Shown here in pieces: positions 26,603-34,061 of a DNA stretch of 64,000 nt. The notes under the pieces were generated by a model. The model was given only the letters and a program-made list of their open reading frames with translations. It was not told where the DNA came from and did not search any database. This stretch comes from Aquirufa lenticrescens (GTDB lineage: Bacteria > Bacteroidota > Bacteroidia > Cytophagales > Spirosomataceae). Every line of letters starts with the position of its first letter. The first letter of the stretch is position 1. The stretch is taken from NCBI RefSeq assembly GCF_019916085.1, contig NZ_CP049834.1, positions 279,501 to 343,500 on the forward strand, read 5' to 3'. The translations under genes were made by a program, and so were the position numbers.

Positions 26603-27690
26603 TGAAACAAGGGATAGTTTGGGAAGAGGGGATTGCAAAAGGAGCAGCAGTTGCGGCTTGGCGCCTCCCGCAAGGTGAGGAGGCCTTTCTATTGCAGGAT
26701 TTTTCTGGAGGAACCACACTGGAAGATGGCTGGAATTTAGCGGATTTAGCTGCCGGTTTCTTAGCCGCTCCATTTATTGGATTACCCTATTTTCTGCAAG
26801 CGGATTCGGTAAGCTCTTTTCCGCTGCAACCAGCTGAAAGTACCAAACCTTTTGTGGCACCCGCTGAAAATCCGGCTAAGAAAAGCGAATTTATGGCCTG
26901 GGTTTCAGAGGCTATTGTGGCCATCAAGCAAGGGCCTTTGCAGAAAGTGGTTTTGTCTAGAACAGACCAACAAGATTTGCCGGCCGATTTTAACGTGATG
27001 GCAGCGCTCGAAGAATTAGGCGCTGCTTACCCTAATGCCTTTGTGTGTGCTTTGTCTATTCCTGCCTTAGGTGGAGTTTGGATGTGTGCCACTCCTGAAA
27101 TATTAGTGGAACAAAATGCAGCCGGAATTTTCCGCACGATTTCCTTAGCAGGGACGCAATCGGGGGTCGATGCAGAAGGGTTTGCCATTTCGCCTTCCCA
27201 GGCGCGTTGGTCCCAAAAGGAAATCGAAGAACAGGCCTTCGTCAGTCGCTACATTATCGATTGTTTCAAGAAGATCCGTCTGAGAGAATATACAGAAGTA
27301 GGTCCTAAGACCATTTCTACTGGAAATTTATTGCACCTGAAAACGGAATACATCGTCGATACAAAAGCGATGGATTTTCCGCAGTTGCCCGGTTTGATGC
27401 TGGGCTTATTACATCCTACATCTGCTGTTTGCGGTACGCCTAAACAGGAGGCCGTTGATTTTATCTCCAAGACCGAAAGTCATGACCGCTCGATGTATTC
27501 GGGCTATATAGGTCCAGTGAACCTTGGGAATGCCACGCACTTATTTGTGAATTTACGTACGGTGGAAATCAGAGGTAAGAAAGCCGTTTTCTATGCCGGA
27601 TGCGGCATCACGGAAGATTCTATTCCCGAAAAGGAATGGCAAGAAACCCAAATGAAATGCCAAACCTTGCAGCGGGTATTAATGCAGTAA
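26602..27690 (+). CDS. menF: Isochorismate synthase
   Basis: The 362-residue enzyme converts chorismate to isochorismate, the first step to menaquinone. The C-terminal chorismate-binding domain is clear: LQKVVLSRTDQQ, HPTSAVCGTPKQEA, ESHDRSMYSGYIGP and GCGITEDSIPEKEW. No siderophore genes are nearby, so menaquinone is more likely than enterobactin-type use. The start at 26602 overlaps the menI stop; the longer frame runs back inside menI. The last 12 bases overlap the convergent CorC-like gene. Confidence 0.93.
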   Translation: MKQGIVWEEGIAKGAAVAAWRLPQGEEAFLLQDFSGGTTLEDGWNLADLAAGFLAAPFIGLPYFLQADSVSSFPLQPAESTKPFVAPAENPAKKSEFMAWVSEAIVAIKQGPLQKVVLSRTDQQDLPADFNVMAALEELGAAYPNAFVCALSIPALGGVWMCATPEILVEQNAAGIFRTISLAGTQSGVDAEGFAISPSQARWSQKEIEEQAFVSRYIIDCFKKIRLREYTEVGPKTISTGNLLHLKTEYIVDTKAMDFPQLPGLMLGLLHPTSAVCGTPKQEAVDFISKTESHDRSMYSGYIGPVNLGNATHLFVNLRTVEIRGKKAVFYAGCGITEDSIPEKEWQETQMKCQTLQRVLMQ

Positions 27691-28998
27691 TTCGGATGAG
27701 GGAGCCGGAGCAATTTTGCCGGTAATCATCACTTTGACCGTATCGATTCTAGCATCAGTCGTCGTTAAGATTTGGAATTGGAACGGCGCTAACGTAATCA
27801 GCTCATTTTCTTGTGGAATATCTTCATACAAGCTGATTAACATTCCACCTAAGGTTTCGTAATCACCCTCCGGTAAATTCCACTCGTATTTTTCATTCAA
27901 ATAATCGATCTCGTGACGGCCAGAAAGCACGAAAGTCGTCTCATCGATTTGCTTCTCAATCCAGTCTTCGGAATCATCATATTCATCTTGAATCTCCCCA
28001 AATATCTGTTCCATCACATCCTCCATACTCACTAATCCACTCGTAGAACCGAATTCATCCACCACTAAAGCAAGTGACTTTCTTTCTTTCGAGAACTTGA
28101 TCATTAAATCATTCGCCGGCATTGCTTCTGGAACAATTGGAATACTGGTCAGAATGGATTGCAAGTCTTTAGGCTTTTTGAATAGGGCCAAAGAATGGCA
28201 GTAGCCGACGACCTCCTCCAAGGTTTCTTTATAAACCAAAACTTTTGAGTGCCCACTTTCTAGGAATACTTCTTTTAGTTTCTCAATTCCATCTTCGATA
28301 TCAATCGCTGTAATCTCCGTTCTAGGGATCATACAATCACGTACTTTCACCTGCTTAAACTCCAGTGCATTGTGGAAGATTTTGTGGTCCACTTCTGCTT
28401 CTTGTTCGGTGGAAATTTTGCGGTTTAGGTTTTGGAGGTAATGGTTTAAATCCGTTAGCCCAAAGGCCGGTTTTTCTTCCGAATAACTCAATCGAAGGAC
28501 TTTGGTAATAAACCATTTAGAAAGCCCTACCGTCACCCAAACTAAGGGAAACATCAAGGTGTAAATCACCCAAATGGGAATGGCTAAAAACTCTAAAATG
28601 GCATCTGGGTTAATCAAGAAGACGCTTTTAGGGGTAAACTCCGAGGTCATCAAGATAAGAACGGTCGCTACGATTGTGGCAATTAATCGGGCCAAAATCT
28701 CATTGATAGACAAGAAATGTAACACGATGTGGTGCAGAAATTCTTCCATAAAAATACCGTAGGCCACTAGGGATAAGGTATTTCCGATGAGCATCGTGCC
28801 GATGAAGCGGGAAGGATGCTGGTTGAAATTTGCAATAATTTTAGCGCTCAAAATATCTTGCTTTGCCTTGAGCTCAAAGTACAATTTGTTCGAGGAGACA
28901 AAGGCCATTTCGACACCAGAAAAGAAGGCAGAGAAAACCATCGAGGCGATGATGCCAATGATTTGGGCATTATCCAAACTGATATTACTTGGTTCCAT
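27679..28998 (-). CDS. CNNM/CorC (hemolysin-C-like) membrane protein with CBS pair
   Basis: The 439-residue protein has a four-segment CNNM (DUF21) membrane domain (about 10-195), a CBS pair (about 215-345; CMIPRTEITAID and VVDEFGSTSGLVSMEDVMEQIFGEI in part) and a CorC_HlyC domain (about 355-430). The family exports Mg2+ or Co2+ or sets sensitivity to it. GldE of gliding Bacteroidota has this architecture, but gldD and ssb are not adjacent, so I do not use the name. Its start overlaps the preceding small gene by 14 bases. Confidence 0.9.
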   Translation of the reverse strand: MEPSNISLDNAQIIGIIASMVFSAFFSGVEMAFVSSNKLYFELKAKQDILSAKIIANFNQHPSRFIGTMLIGNTLSLVAYGIFMEEFLHHIVLHFLSINEILARLIATIVATVLILMTSEFTPKSVFLINPDAILEFLAIPIWVIYTLMFPLVWVTVGLSKWFITKVLRLSYSEEKPAFGLTDLNHYLQNLNRKISTEQEAEVDHKIFHNALEFKQVKVRDCMIPRTEITAIDIEDGIEKLKEVFLESGHSKVLVYKETLEEVVGYCHSLALFKKPKDLQSILTSIPIVPEAMPANDLMIKFSKERKSLALVVDEFGSTSGLVSMEDVMEQIFGEIQDEYDDSEDWIEKQIDETTFVLSGRHEIDYLNEKYEWNLPEGDYETLGGMLISLYEDIPQENELITLAPFQFQILTTTDARIDTVKVMITGKIAPAPSSELLH

Positions 28999-29203
28999 CT
29001 TTTTCTTTTTTGATCCGTTCGTTCTTGGCGAATTGGTAATAGAATAAACAGCCTACCCCATACATTAACCAACCATAATGGTAGAAAATCTCTCCCCAAA
29101 ACTGTCCCTTCACCTCCGCAGGTGTGGGGCTATTTAAATCGATAATCCAAATGAGGATGAATCCGATAGCCGCTGCTAAACTTAAGATCTCTTTCTTTCC
29201 CAT
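28985..29203 (-). CDS. Small two-segment membrane protein in the ccm cluster
   Basis: The 72-residue product has two hydrophobic segments (about 6-24 and 41-60) and a lysine-rich C-terminal tail. It starts one base after the ccmF stop and overlaps the CorC-like gene by 14 bases, so it fits the operon tightly. No family is recognised. Its place next to CcmF suggests a role at the membrane in cytochrome assembly, but this is a guess from context. Confidence 0.7.
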   Translation of the reverse strand: MGKKEILSLAAAIGFILIWIIDLNSPTPAEVKGQFWGEIFYHYGWLMYGVGCLFYYQFAKNERIKKEKDGTK

Positions 29204-29204
29204 A

Positions 29205-31754
29205 TTAAGCCGTGGTTGCGGGTTTTAAACGGCGATAGGTCGCAATAAATAATCCGATGAAAATCAAGATAGAACCGATCCACACTAAATTAATATAAGG
29301 TTTTTCTAAGGCTTTCACGACGATTAATTCTTGTTGGGTGGTATTCCACGCAAAGCCAAACTCCTGGGCCTGCGGATTAATGCCTGTAAACTTAATCTTA
29401 ATACCAGTTTCCTCACTCTCGAAGGCAGGCATTGCAACCATACCGCCTTTAATGACGAAGATAGGGCTCAAAGTGAACTGCTGCGAGTTTTTGCCTAATA
29501 CCTGGAAGTTCGCTTGAACCGCCGCGTCATTCGCGCCTAATTCTACCCCATCCACATTCGTTACTCGATTCACTTCCTTCAAGATGGCAACGAAGTCATT
29601 GATGAAAAGGGTGTCTCCAGTGGTAACCGTTTGGGCTTCTGTCTGAGACCATTGTTTTTCAGAACCTGCTTCAGCTGCTAAACGCGGATCAAGAGAAACG
29701 TAAGTGTAAATATCGTGGTTCCATGCGTGTTTTACGTCTGGAGAAATCGCCGTACCCATTTTCGGATTCACTTGCCATCTCGGGAAGAGCGAAACCGCTT
29801 TTCCTTCCTCGTTTTTAAATTCTAATTCGTAATAGGTGTTCTCTGGTTCTACGGTCACGGTGTCGCCTTTGCTCGCAATTTTTACGCCATCGCGTTCGAT
29901 GTTTTTCAAAGCTACCGCGTGGAAGTCCCCTTCAATAATCTCAAAATCATTCTTGTTGAAATAACCTTTGTGTCCGCGCACCTCGATGCGACGTCCTTTG
30001 TAGGTTACCAAATAGTCCTGCATTTGGGCTCCTTGACCTAGCCAAAGTGGTAAGTTTTCCTTGTTTTCCTTGTTATTGTCTTTGGTGAATTCCTCCACTT
30101 TCGTACTGATGGCGAAACCTGAGCGGTTCAAAGAAACCACTTTGGAATAACCCGCGGAGAATAAAATACCGATTAACATAATCGCTAATCCAACGTGTGC
30201 CAGGGCTCCACCTACTAAAGAGAATTTCTCGCGAAGCAGGAACCACAAGATTTTGAAGTTCGCCAAAACCGCGAATAAACTACTCCATAATAATGCGATG
30301 TACGAGAACGTATAAATCTTACCAATGTTAATGAAGACCACGCTCAATAAAGTCGCTGCTAAAGCGGGACTTACAAGAGGTTTGAAAGTCGTGCTTTGTT
30401 TGATTTTTCCCCACCACACATATTGTCCGATGCCACTCAAGATGGCCACCGCTAAGAAAATCCAGATTTGGATCTTGCTGTAGTGTTCTGCTTGGTCTGC
30501 CGGTAAGGCGATGTTTGATAGAATGCCAAAAGCCTCAGCAATCTTATTATAAACGGGAATCGAAGTGGTGAACGTTAATTGGAAGGCAGATAAACCTAAA
30601 ACGGCTGCACCGACAAAAACCCAAAACTCGCGGTTATACGTCCCTAATTCTTTTTGGTCCTTAGGCAAATCCTTCCAACGGTAGATTGACATCCCGATCG
30701 CCACTAAAAGGAAGGTTCCCATATACAACAAGAGTTGTCCAGATAGGCCTAAATCCGTAAAGGAGTGCACAGAGGCATTTCCAAGAATTCCAGAACGGTT
30801 CAAGAAAGTCGAATACAAGACTAAAATGAAGGTCGCAATCACTAAAATAATCGATGTCTTTAATGCCGAACTCGACGTCTTGTGCGCAATCATCGTGTGG
30901 ATAGCACCTAATAATACTAACCAAGGCACAAATGACGCATTCTCTACCGGATCCCAGTTCCAATACCCTCCAAAGTTCAAGGTCTCATAAGCCCAATAAG
31001 CGCCCATCATAATGCCTATTCCTAAAACACCCGCACTAAAGAGTGCCCATGGCAATGCCGGCATCACCCATTCAGTCAATTTCTTCTTCCACAAACCCGC
31101 AATCAAATACGCGAACGGAACTAATGTCAAGGCAAAACCCAAGAACAAGGTAGGCGGGTGAATCACCATCCAATAGTTTTGAAGTAAAGGATTCAATCCG
31201 CGGCCATCTTTGGGAATAAAATTAGGCTGCATGCTCCAAACCGGAAGATCCGGCTGCGCTTCACGCAACAACAAGAAAGGAGACGAACCTACTTTCAAAT
31301 CAATCCAAGGGATAATAACCCCTAAAATCATCGAAGTCAAAAACGTCTGAACCAGCGCAAAAACTGTCATCACAGGAGACTCCCATTTCGGGTTTTTGAT
31401 CATTAACAAAAGCCCTAAAACCGCTTGCCAAAAGATCCACAATAAAAACGACCCCTCTTGTCCCTCCCAATAACAGGAGATCATGAACATTGTAGGTAAT
31501 TGCAACGAGGAGTGCGTAAACGCGTAATGGTATTCGAAATAATGGTTGTAGATGATCACGAAAAGACTCGCCGCCACCACGATCACTGAGATAAAATGTA
31601 GCCCGAATAAAACGCGCGCCGTCATTTTCCAATCATTTTCAATCTCATTAGCGGCTTGCGTAGATTTAAAATACGCAAAAGTCGCTAATAGCGCTGTTAC
31701 GAAGGAAATAATAACAAATAAATGTCCGACCGAACCGATGGTTTCGTGTATCAT
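29205..31754 (-). CDS. ccmF: Cytochrome c maturation protein CcmF
   Basis: The 849-residue membrane protein carries about 14 hydrophobic segments and the tryptophan-rich haem-handling motif (GGYWNWDPVENASFVPWL). A large soluble region near the C-terminus (about 545-815) precedes a last hydrophobic segment. CcmF is the haem lyase part that attaches haem to apocytochrome CXXCH sites. The conserved histidines flanking the WWD motif seem present (for example TMIAHKTSS). It lies one base after ccmE and one base before the small membrane gene. Confidence 0.94.
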   Translation of the reverse strand: MIHETIGSVGHLFVIISFVTALLATFAYFKSTQAANEIENDWKMTARVLFGLHFISVIVVAASLFVIIYNHYFEYHYAFTHSSLQLPTMFMISCYWEGQEGSFLLWIFWQAVLGLLLMIKNPKWESPVMTVFALVQTFLTSMILGVIIPWIDLKVGSSPFLLLREAQPDLPVWSMQPNFIPKDGRGLNPLLQNYWMVIHPPTLFLGFALTLVPFAYLIAGLWKKKLTEWVMPALPWALFSAGVLGIGIMMGAYWAYETLNFGGYWNWDPVENASFVPWLVLLGAIHTMIAHKTSSSALKTSIILVIATFILVLYSTFLNRSGILGNASVHSFTDLGLSGQLLLYMGTFLLVAIGMSIYRWKDLPKDQKELGTYNREFWVFVGAAVLGLSAFQLTFTTSIPVYNKIAEAFGILSNIALPADQAEHYSKIQIWIFLAVAILSGIGQYVWWGKIKQSTTFKPLVSPALAATLLSVVFINIGKIYTFSYIALLWSSLFAVLANFKILWFLLREKFSLVGGALAHVGLAIMLIGILFSAGYSKVVSLNRSGFAISTKVEEFTKDNNKENKENLPLWLGQGAQMQDYLVTYKGRRIEVRGHKGYFNKNDFEIIEGDFHAVALKNIERDGVKIASKGDTVTVEPENTYYELEFKNEEGKAVSLFPRWQVNPKMGTAISPDVKHAWNHDIYTYVSLDPRLAAEAGSEKQWSQTEAQTVTTGDTLFINDFVAILKEVNRVTNVDGVELGANDAAVQANFQVLGKNSQQFTLSPIFVIKGGMVAMPAFESEETGIKIKFTGINPQAQEFGFAWNTTQQELIVVKALEKPYINLVWIGSILIFIGLFIATYRRLKPATTA

Positions 31755-31755
31755 A

Positions 31756-32199
31756 TTAATTTTTTGCGGCTACTGAGGCGCTTGAGTCTGCTGAAATTTT
31801 ACCCTCTTGGTACTTAGAAGGGCATTTTAATAAAATTTTATCGCAATAGAAGACCTTGTCTGAATGCATACTTCCTACTAAAACGATCTTCTCTGATTTT
31901 TCAAAATCTTGAGGTTTAGGCGCTGCATAAATCACTTGGTTTTCGCGACCTAAACTATCTTGCACTAAAAACTCTAAACGATTCGCATCTAAGGCAGGGT
32001 TGTAGTTTAAGCCCACGATTTGGCCCGCTGCATCTTTTCTTAATGTTCCCACCACGTGTACTTTCTGATTCGGATCCTGCTGCGAAATACGTTCCGCCTC
32101 ATCAAAACCCACATAGGTACTTGCATCGCCCGTAGTGATCAAAATGATACCGATAGCAACCGCAATTAGGATTAATCCAATGATGTGTGTCTTTTTCAT
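31756..32199 (-). CDS. ccmE: Haem chaperone CcmE, CxxxY type
   Basis: The 147-residue protein has an N-terminal membrane anchor (about 5-22) and a CcmE beta-barrel. Where E. coli has the haem-binding histidine in LAKHDENY, this protein has LLKCPSKY: Cys126 and Tyr130, that is CxxxY. This variant is known from Desulfovibrio and archaea, where the cysteine takes the covalent haem. Its start overlaps the upstream ccmD-like stop as ATGA. Confidence 0.92.
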   Translation of the reverse strand: MKKTHIIGLILIAVAIGIILITTGDASTYVGFDEAERISQQDPNQKVHVVGTLRKDAAGQIVGLNYNPALDANRLEFLVQDSLGRENQVIYAAPKPQDFEKSEKIVLVGSMHSDKVFYCDKILLKCPSKYQEGKISADSSASVAAKN

Positions 32200-32405
32200 T
32201 TGCTGCGTTTTTCTAATTCAGTGACTTTTCTCTCCAAACGGAATAAATAGGCAAATAACCCAATCAATACAACGCTAACCACCGCGATGACTACATAGAT
32301 TTTTCCATCAGCACGAAATTGATCTGCCATCTCGATATCGCTCGCTTGAGCGCTAGCCGTAAAACTTAACGTAATACTTACTAAGAGTAAAAGGAATGCT
32401 TTCAT
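32196..32405 (-). CDS. CcmD-like small membrane protein
   Basis: The 69-residue product has a signal-like N-terminus (to about residue 20), one more hydrophobic segment (about 35-56) and a charged tail ending in LEKRSK. Place and size match CcmD, which helps release haem-loaded CcmE from CcmABC, although sequence identity to CcmD cannot be shown. It overlaps ccmC as TAATG and ccmE as ATGA. Confidence 0.8.
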   Translation of the reverse strand: MKAFLLLLVSITLSFTASAQASDIEMADQFRADGKIYVVIAVVSVVLIGLFAYLFRLERKVTELEKRSK

Positions 32406-33073
32406 TATAACTCGTTTTGTTGTTCAATGTTTTTAATGCGAATACGCAATTGCGCAATCCAAAAGCCTAATAACGTCCACCCAATAATGGCTGGATAGAA
32501 GACCATTCGCATGCGGTTATCTAAGTCCATTTTGGAAAAAGCAGGATTCCCCCCATTTCCTGGATGCAACGAATCGGTCATGCGAGGCAAAATCCAAATC
32601 AAGACCATAAAGATCACATACGCGAAAATGTTGTAAACCGACGAAATGCGGGCTTTCTGCATCTCATCTGGCATTGACGAGCGCACTAACGAATAAGCCA
32701 GGTAGATCAATAAGCCGATCGCTACCGAATTCAATTTAGGGTCGTTTGTCCACCAATCTCCCCACGTAAACTTCGCCCACACACTTCCCGTAATCAAACC
32801 TAAAATGGCAAAAACCATCCCCACTTCCACATAGGTGCTCGAAATGAGATCTGATTTAAGATCTGATTTGCGCAAGTATTGTATCGAATGATAAACAGAC
32901 GTTCCTAACAGGAAAATCATGGTAAACCACATCGTCACGTGGAAATACAGGTTGCGGATTGTCTCGTTCAAGATCGGTTGGCGCGGCACTTGTCCGTTAA
33001 AACCGGCATAGACGGTGTAGATCAATAAAATGATCGACAAAATCTTCCAATACTGGCGTTTTAATGTTTCCAT
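32405..33073 (-). CDS. ccmC: Haem-delivery protein CcmC
   Basis: The 222-residue membrane protein has six hydrophobic segments and the tryptophan-rich motif WGDWWTNDPKLNS in the family position. CcmC loads haem on CcmE. Conserved histidines flank the motif (NLYFHVTMW and a later DSLHPG). The start overlaps ccmB by 13 bases and the stop overlaps the ccmD-like gene. Confidence 0.94.
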   Translation of the reverse strand: METLKRQYWKILSIILLIYTVYAGFNGQVPRQPILNETIRNLYFHVTMWFTMIFLLGTSVYHSIQYLRKSDLKSDLISSTYVEVGMVFAILGLITGSVWAKFTWGDWWTNDPKLNSVAIGLLIYLAYSLVRSSMPDEMQKARISSVYNIFAYVIFMVLIWILPRMTDSLHPGNGGNPAFSKMDLDNRMRMVFYPAIIGWTLLGFWIAQLRIRIKNIEQQNEL

Positions 33074-33729
33074 ATATACGGGAAAAGGATCCCAGAAAAT
33101 ACAATAACGATGATATCTAAAGCCCCCAAAATGGCGATTTCATCCCAGTTTTCTGAGAGTGAAATGCCGTCAAGGGCACTTTTGGACAATTTTAATAATA
33201 ACAAAAGCAACGGAATAATGAGCGGGAAGCTCATCACCGCCATTAAAGTGGCTGAATTTTCTCCCTGTGCCGCGATTCCAGCCACTAAAGAAAGAGTAGA
33301 TGCAAACCCAATCGCGCCCAAAATCAGGGAAACAAGGTACAGTGGCATATTTCCCACCGGATTACCCATGACCCAGGAGTAAAAGAAAATCCCGATCAAG
33401 GATACGCCTAGCATCACTAAAGTGTTGTAGATGATTTTGCTAAAAATGACCGATTCAGGCTTTGCAAACGTATAATAGAAGATATTTCGGTTCGCTGATT
33501 CCTGCGTAAAACTCTTGCCCACCGCATTCACGGCAGAGAACAACAGGATGATCCAAAACAGCGTATTCCACATAATCGGATGTATCGATTGTTGCTTTGC
33601 TTTAAAGGATAAGTAACAGATGAAAATGGTCGCGGCTAAGTACAGCACTAGACCATGGATCGCATACTTGTTGCGCCACTCTAATTGCATTTCTTTGCGA
33701 ATCAACACGAAAATTTCTGTTAATGCCAT
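33061..33729 (-). CDS. ccmB: Haem exporter membrane subunit CcmB
   Basis: The 222-residue protein has six hydrophobic segments and matches CcmB, with FTQESANRNIFYYTFAKPE and GNPVG near the middle. The start is ATG 33729 (MALTEIFVLIRKE); the 13 residues before belong to the leader. CcmB normally pairs with the ATPase CcmA, but no ccmA gene adjoins, so CcmA must be encoded elsewhere. It heads the minus-strand ccm cluster. Confidence 0.9.
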   Translation of the reverse strand: MALTEIFVLIRKEMQLEWRNKYAIHGLVLYLAATIFICYLSFKAKQQSIHPIMWNTLFWIILLFSAVNAVGKSFTQESANRNIFYYTFAKPESVIFSKIIYNTLVMLGVSLIGIFFYSWVMGNPVGNMPLYLVSLILGAIGFASTLSLVAGIAAQGENSATLMAVMSFPLIIPLLLLLLKLSKSALDGISLSENWDEIAILGALDIIVIVFSGILFPYIWKH

Positions 33730-33767
33730 GAACCTGCAATTTACGACAGAAAAAACTATTTGTATCA

Positions 33768-33798
33768 TTTTTTAGCTCAGAAATACTTAGTACATTTG
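33768..33798 (+). promoter_or_regulatory. Putative promoter of feoA-feoB
   Basis: TTTT (33768-33771), a 19-base spacer and TACATTTG (33791-33798) fit the Bacteroidota consensus with one mismatch. A second -7-like TAATTTTG lies at 33803-33810. No Fur-box palindrome was recognised. Confidence 0.5.
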
Positions 33799-33830
33799 TG
33801 TCTAATTTTGAATTATTCTAAATAGTGAGC

Positions 33831-34058
33831 ATGGCAAATTTGGCCGACTTGAAGATTGGTGAAAAGGGGGAGATTGTTGGCTTCACGGACGAGTTGCTTT
33901 CTTTAAAGCTATTGGAAATGGGATGTTTGCCAGGAACTGAAGTCATATTGACTCATTTGGCACCTTTCGGCGACCCTATCGCCATTCGCGTTTCTGGTTC
34001 ATATACTCTGTCTATGCGGAGAGAAGAAGCGGAAACGATGCTGATTAAACGAACATAA
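33831..34058 (+). CDS. feoA: Ferrous iron transport protein A
   Basis: The 75-residue SH3-like protein (LKIGEKGEIVGF, LLEMGCLPGTEV, GSYTLSMRREEAETMLI) regulates FeoB. I use ATG 33831; an in-frame GTG lies 6 bases upstream. Its TAA stop is in the same frame as feoB, only one codon before the feoB start. Confidence 0.92.
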   Translation: MANLADLKIGEKGEIVGFTDELLSLKLLEMGCLPGTEVILTHLAPFGDPIAIRVSGSYTLSMRREEAETMLIKRT

Positions 34059-34061
34059 ATT

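Noticed and set aside
27679-28998. Gliding motility protein GldE
   Set aside because: The CNNM/CBS/CorC layout fits, but the usual gldD neighbourhood is absent, so a general ion-transport name is safer.
33825-33830. GTG start of feoA at 33825
   Set aside because: An ATG follows two codons later with the same family N-terminus; the GTG gives no gain.
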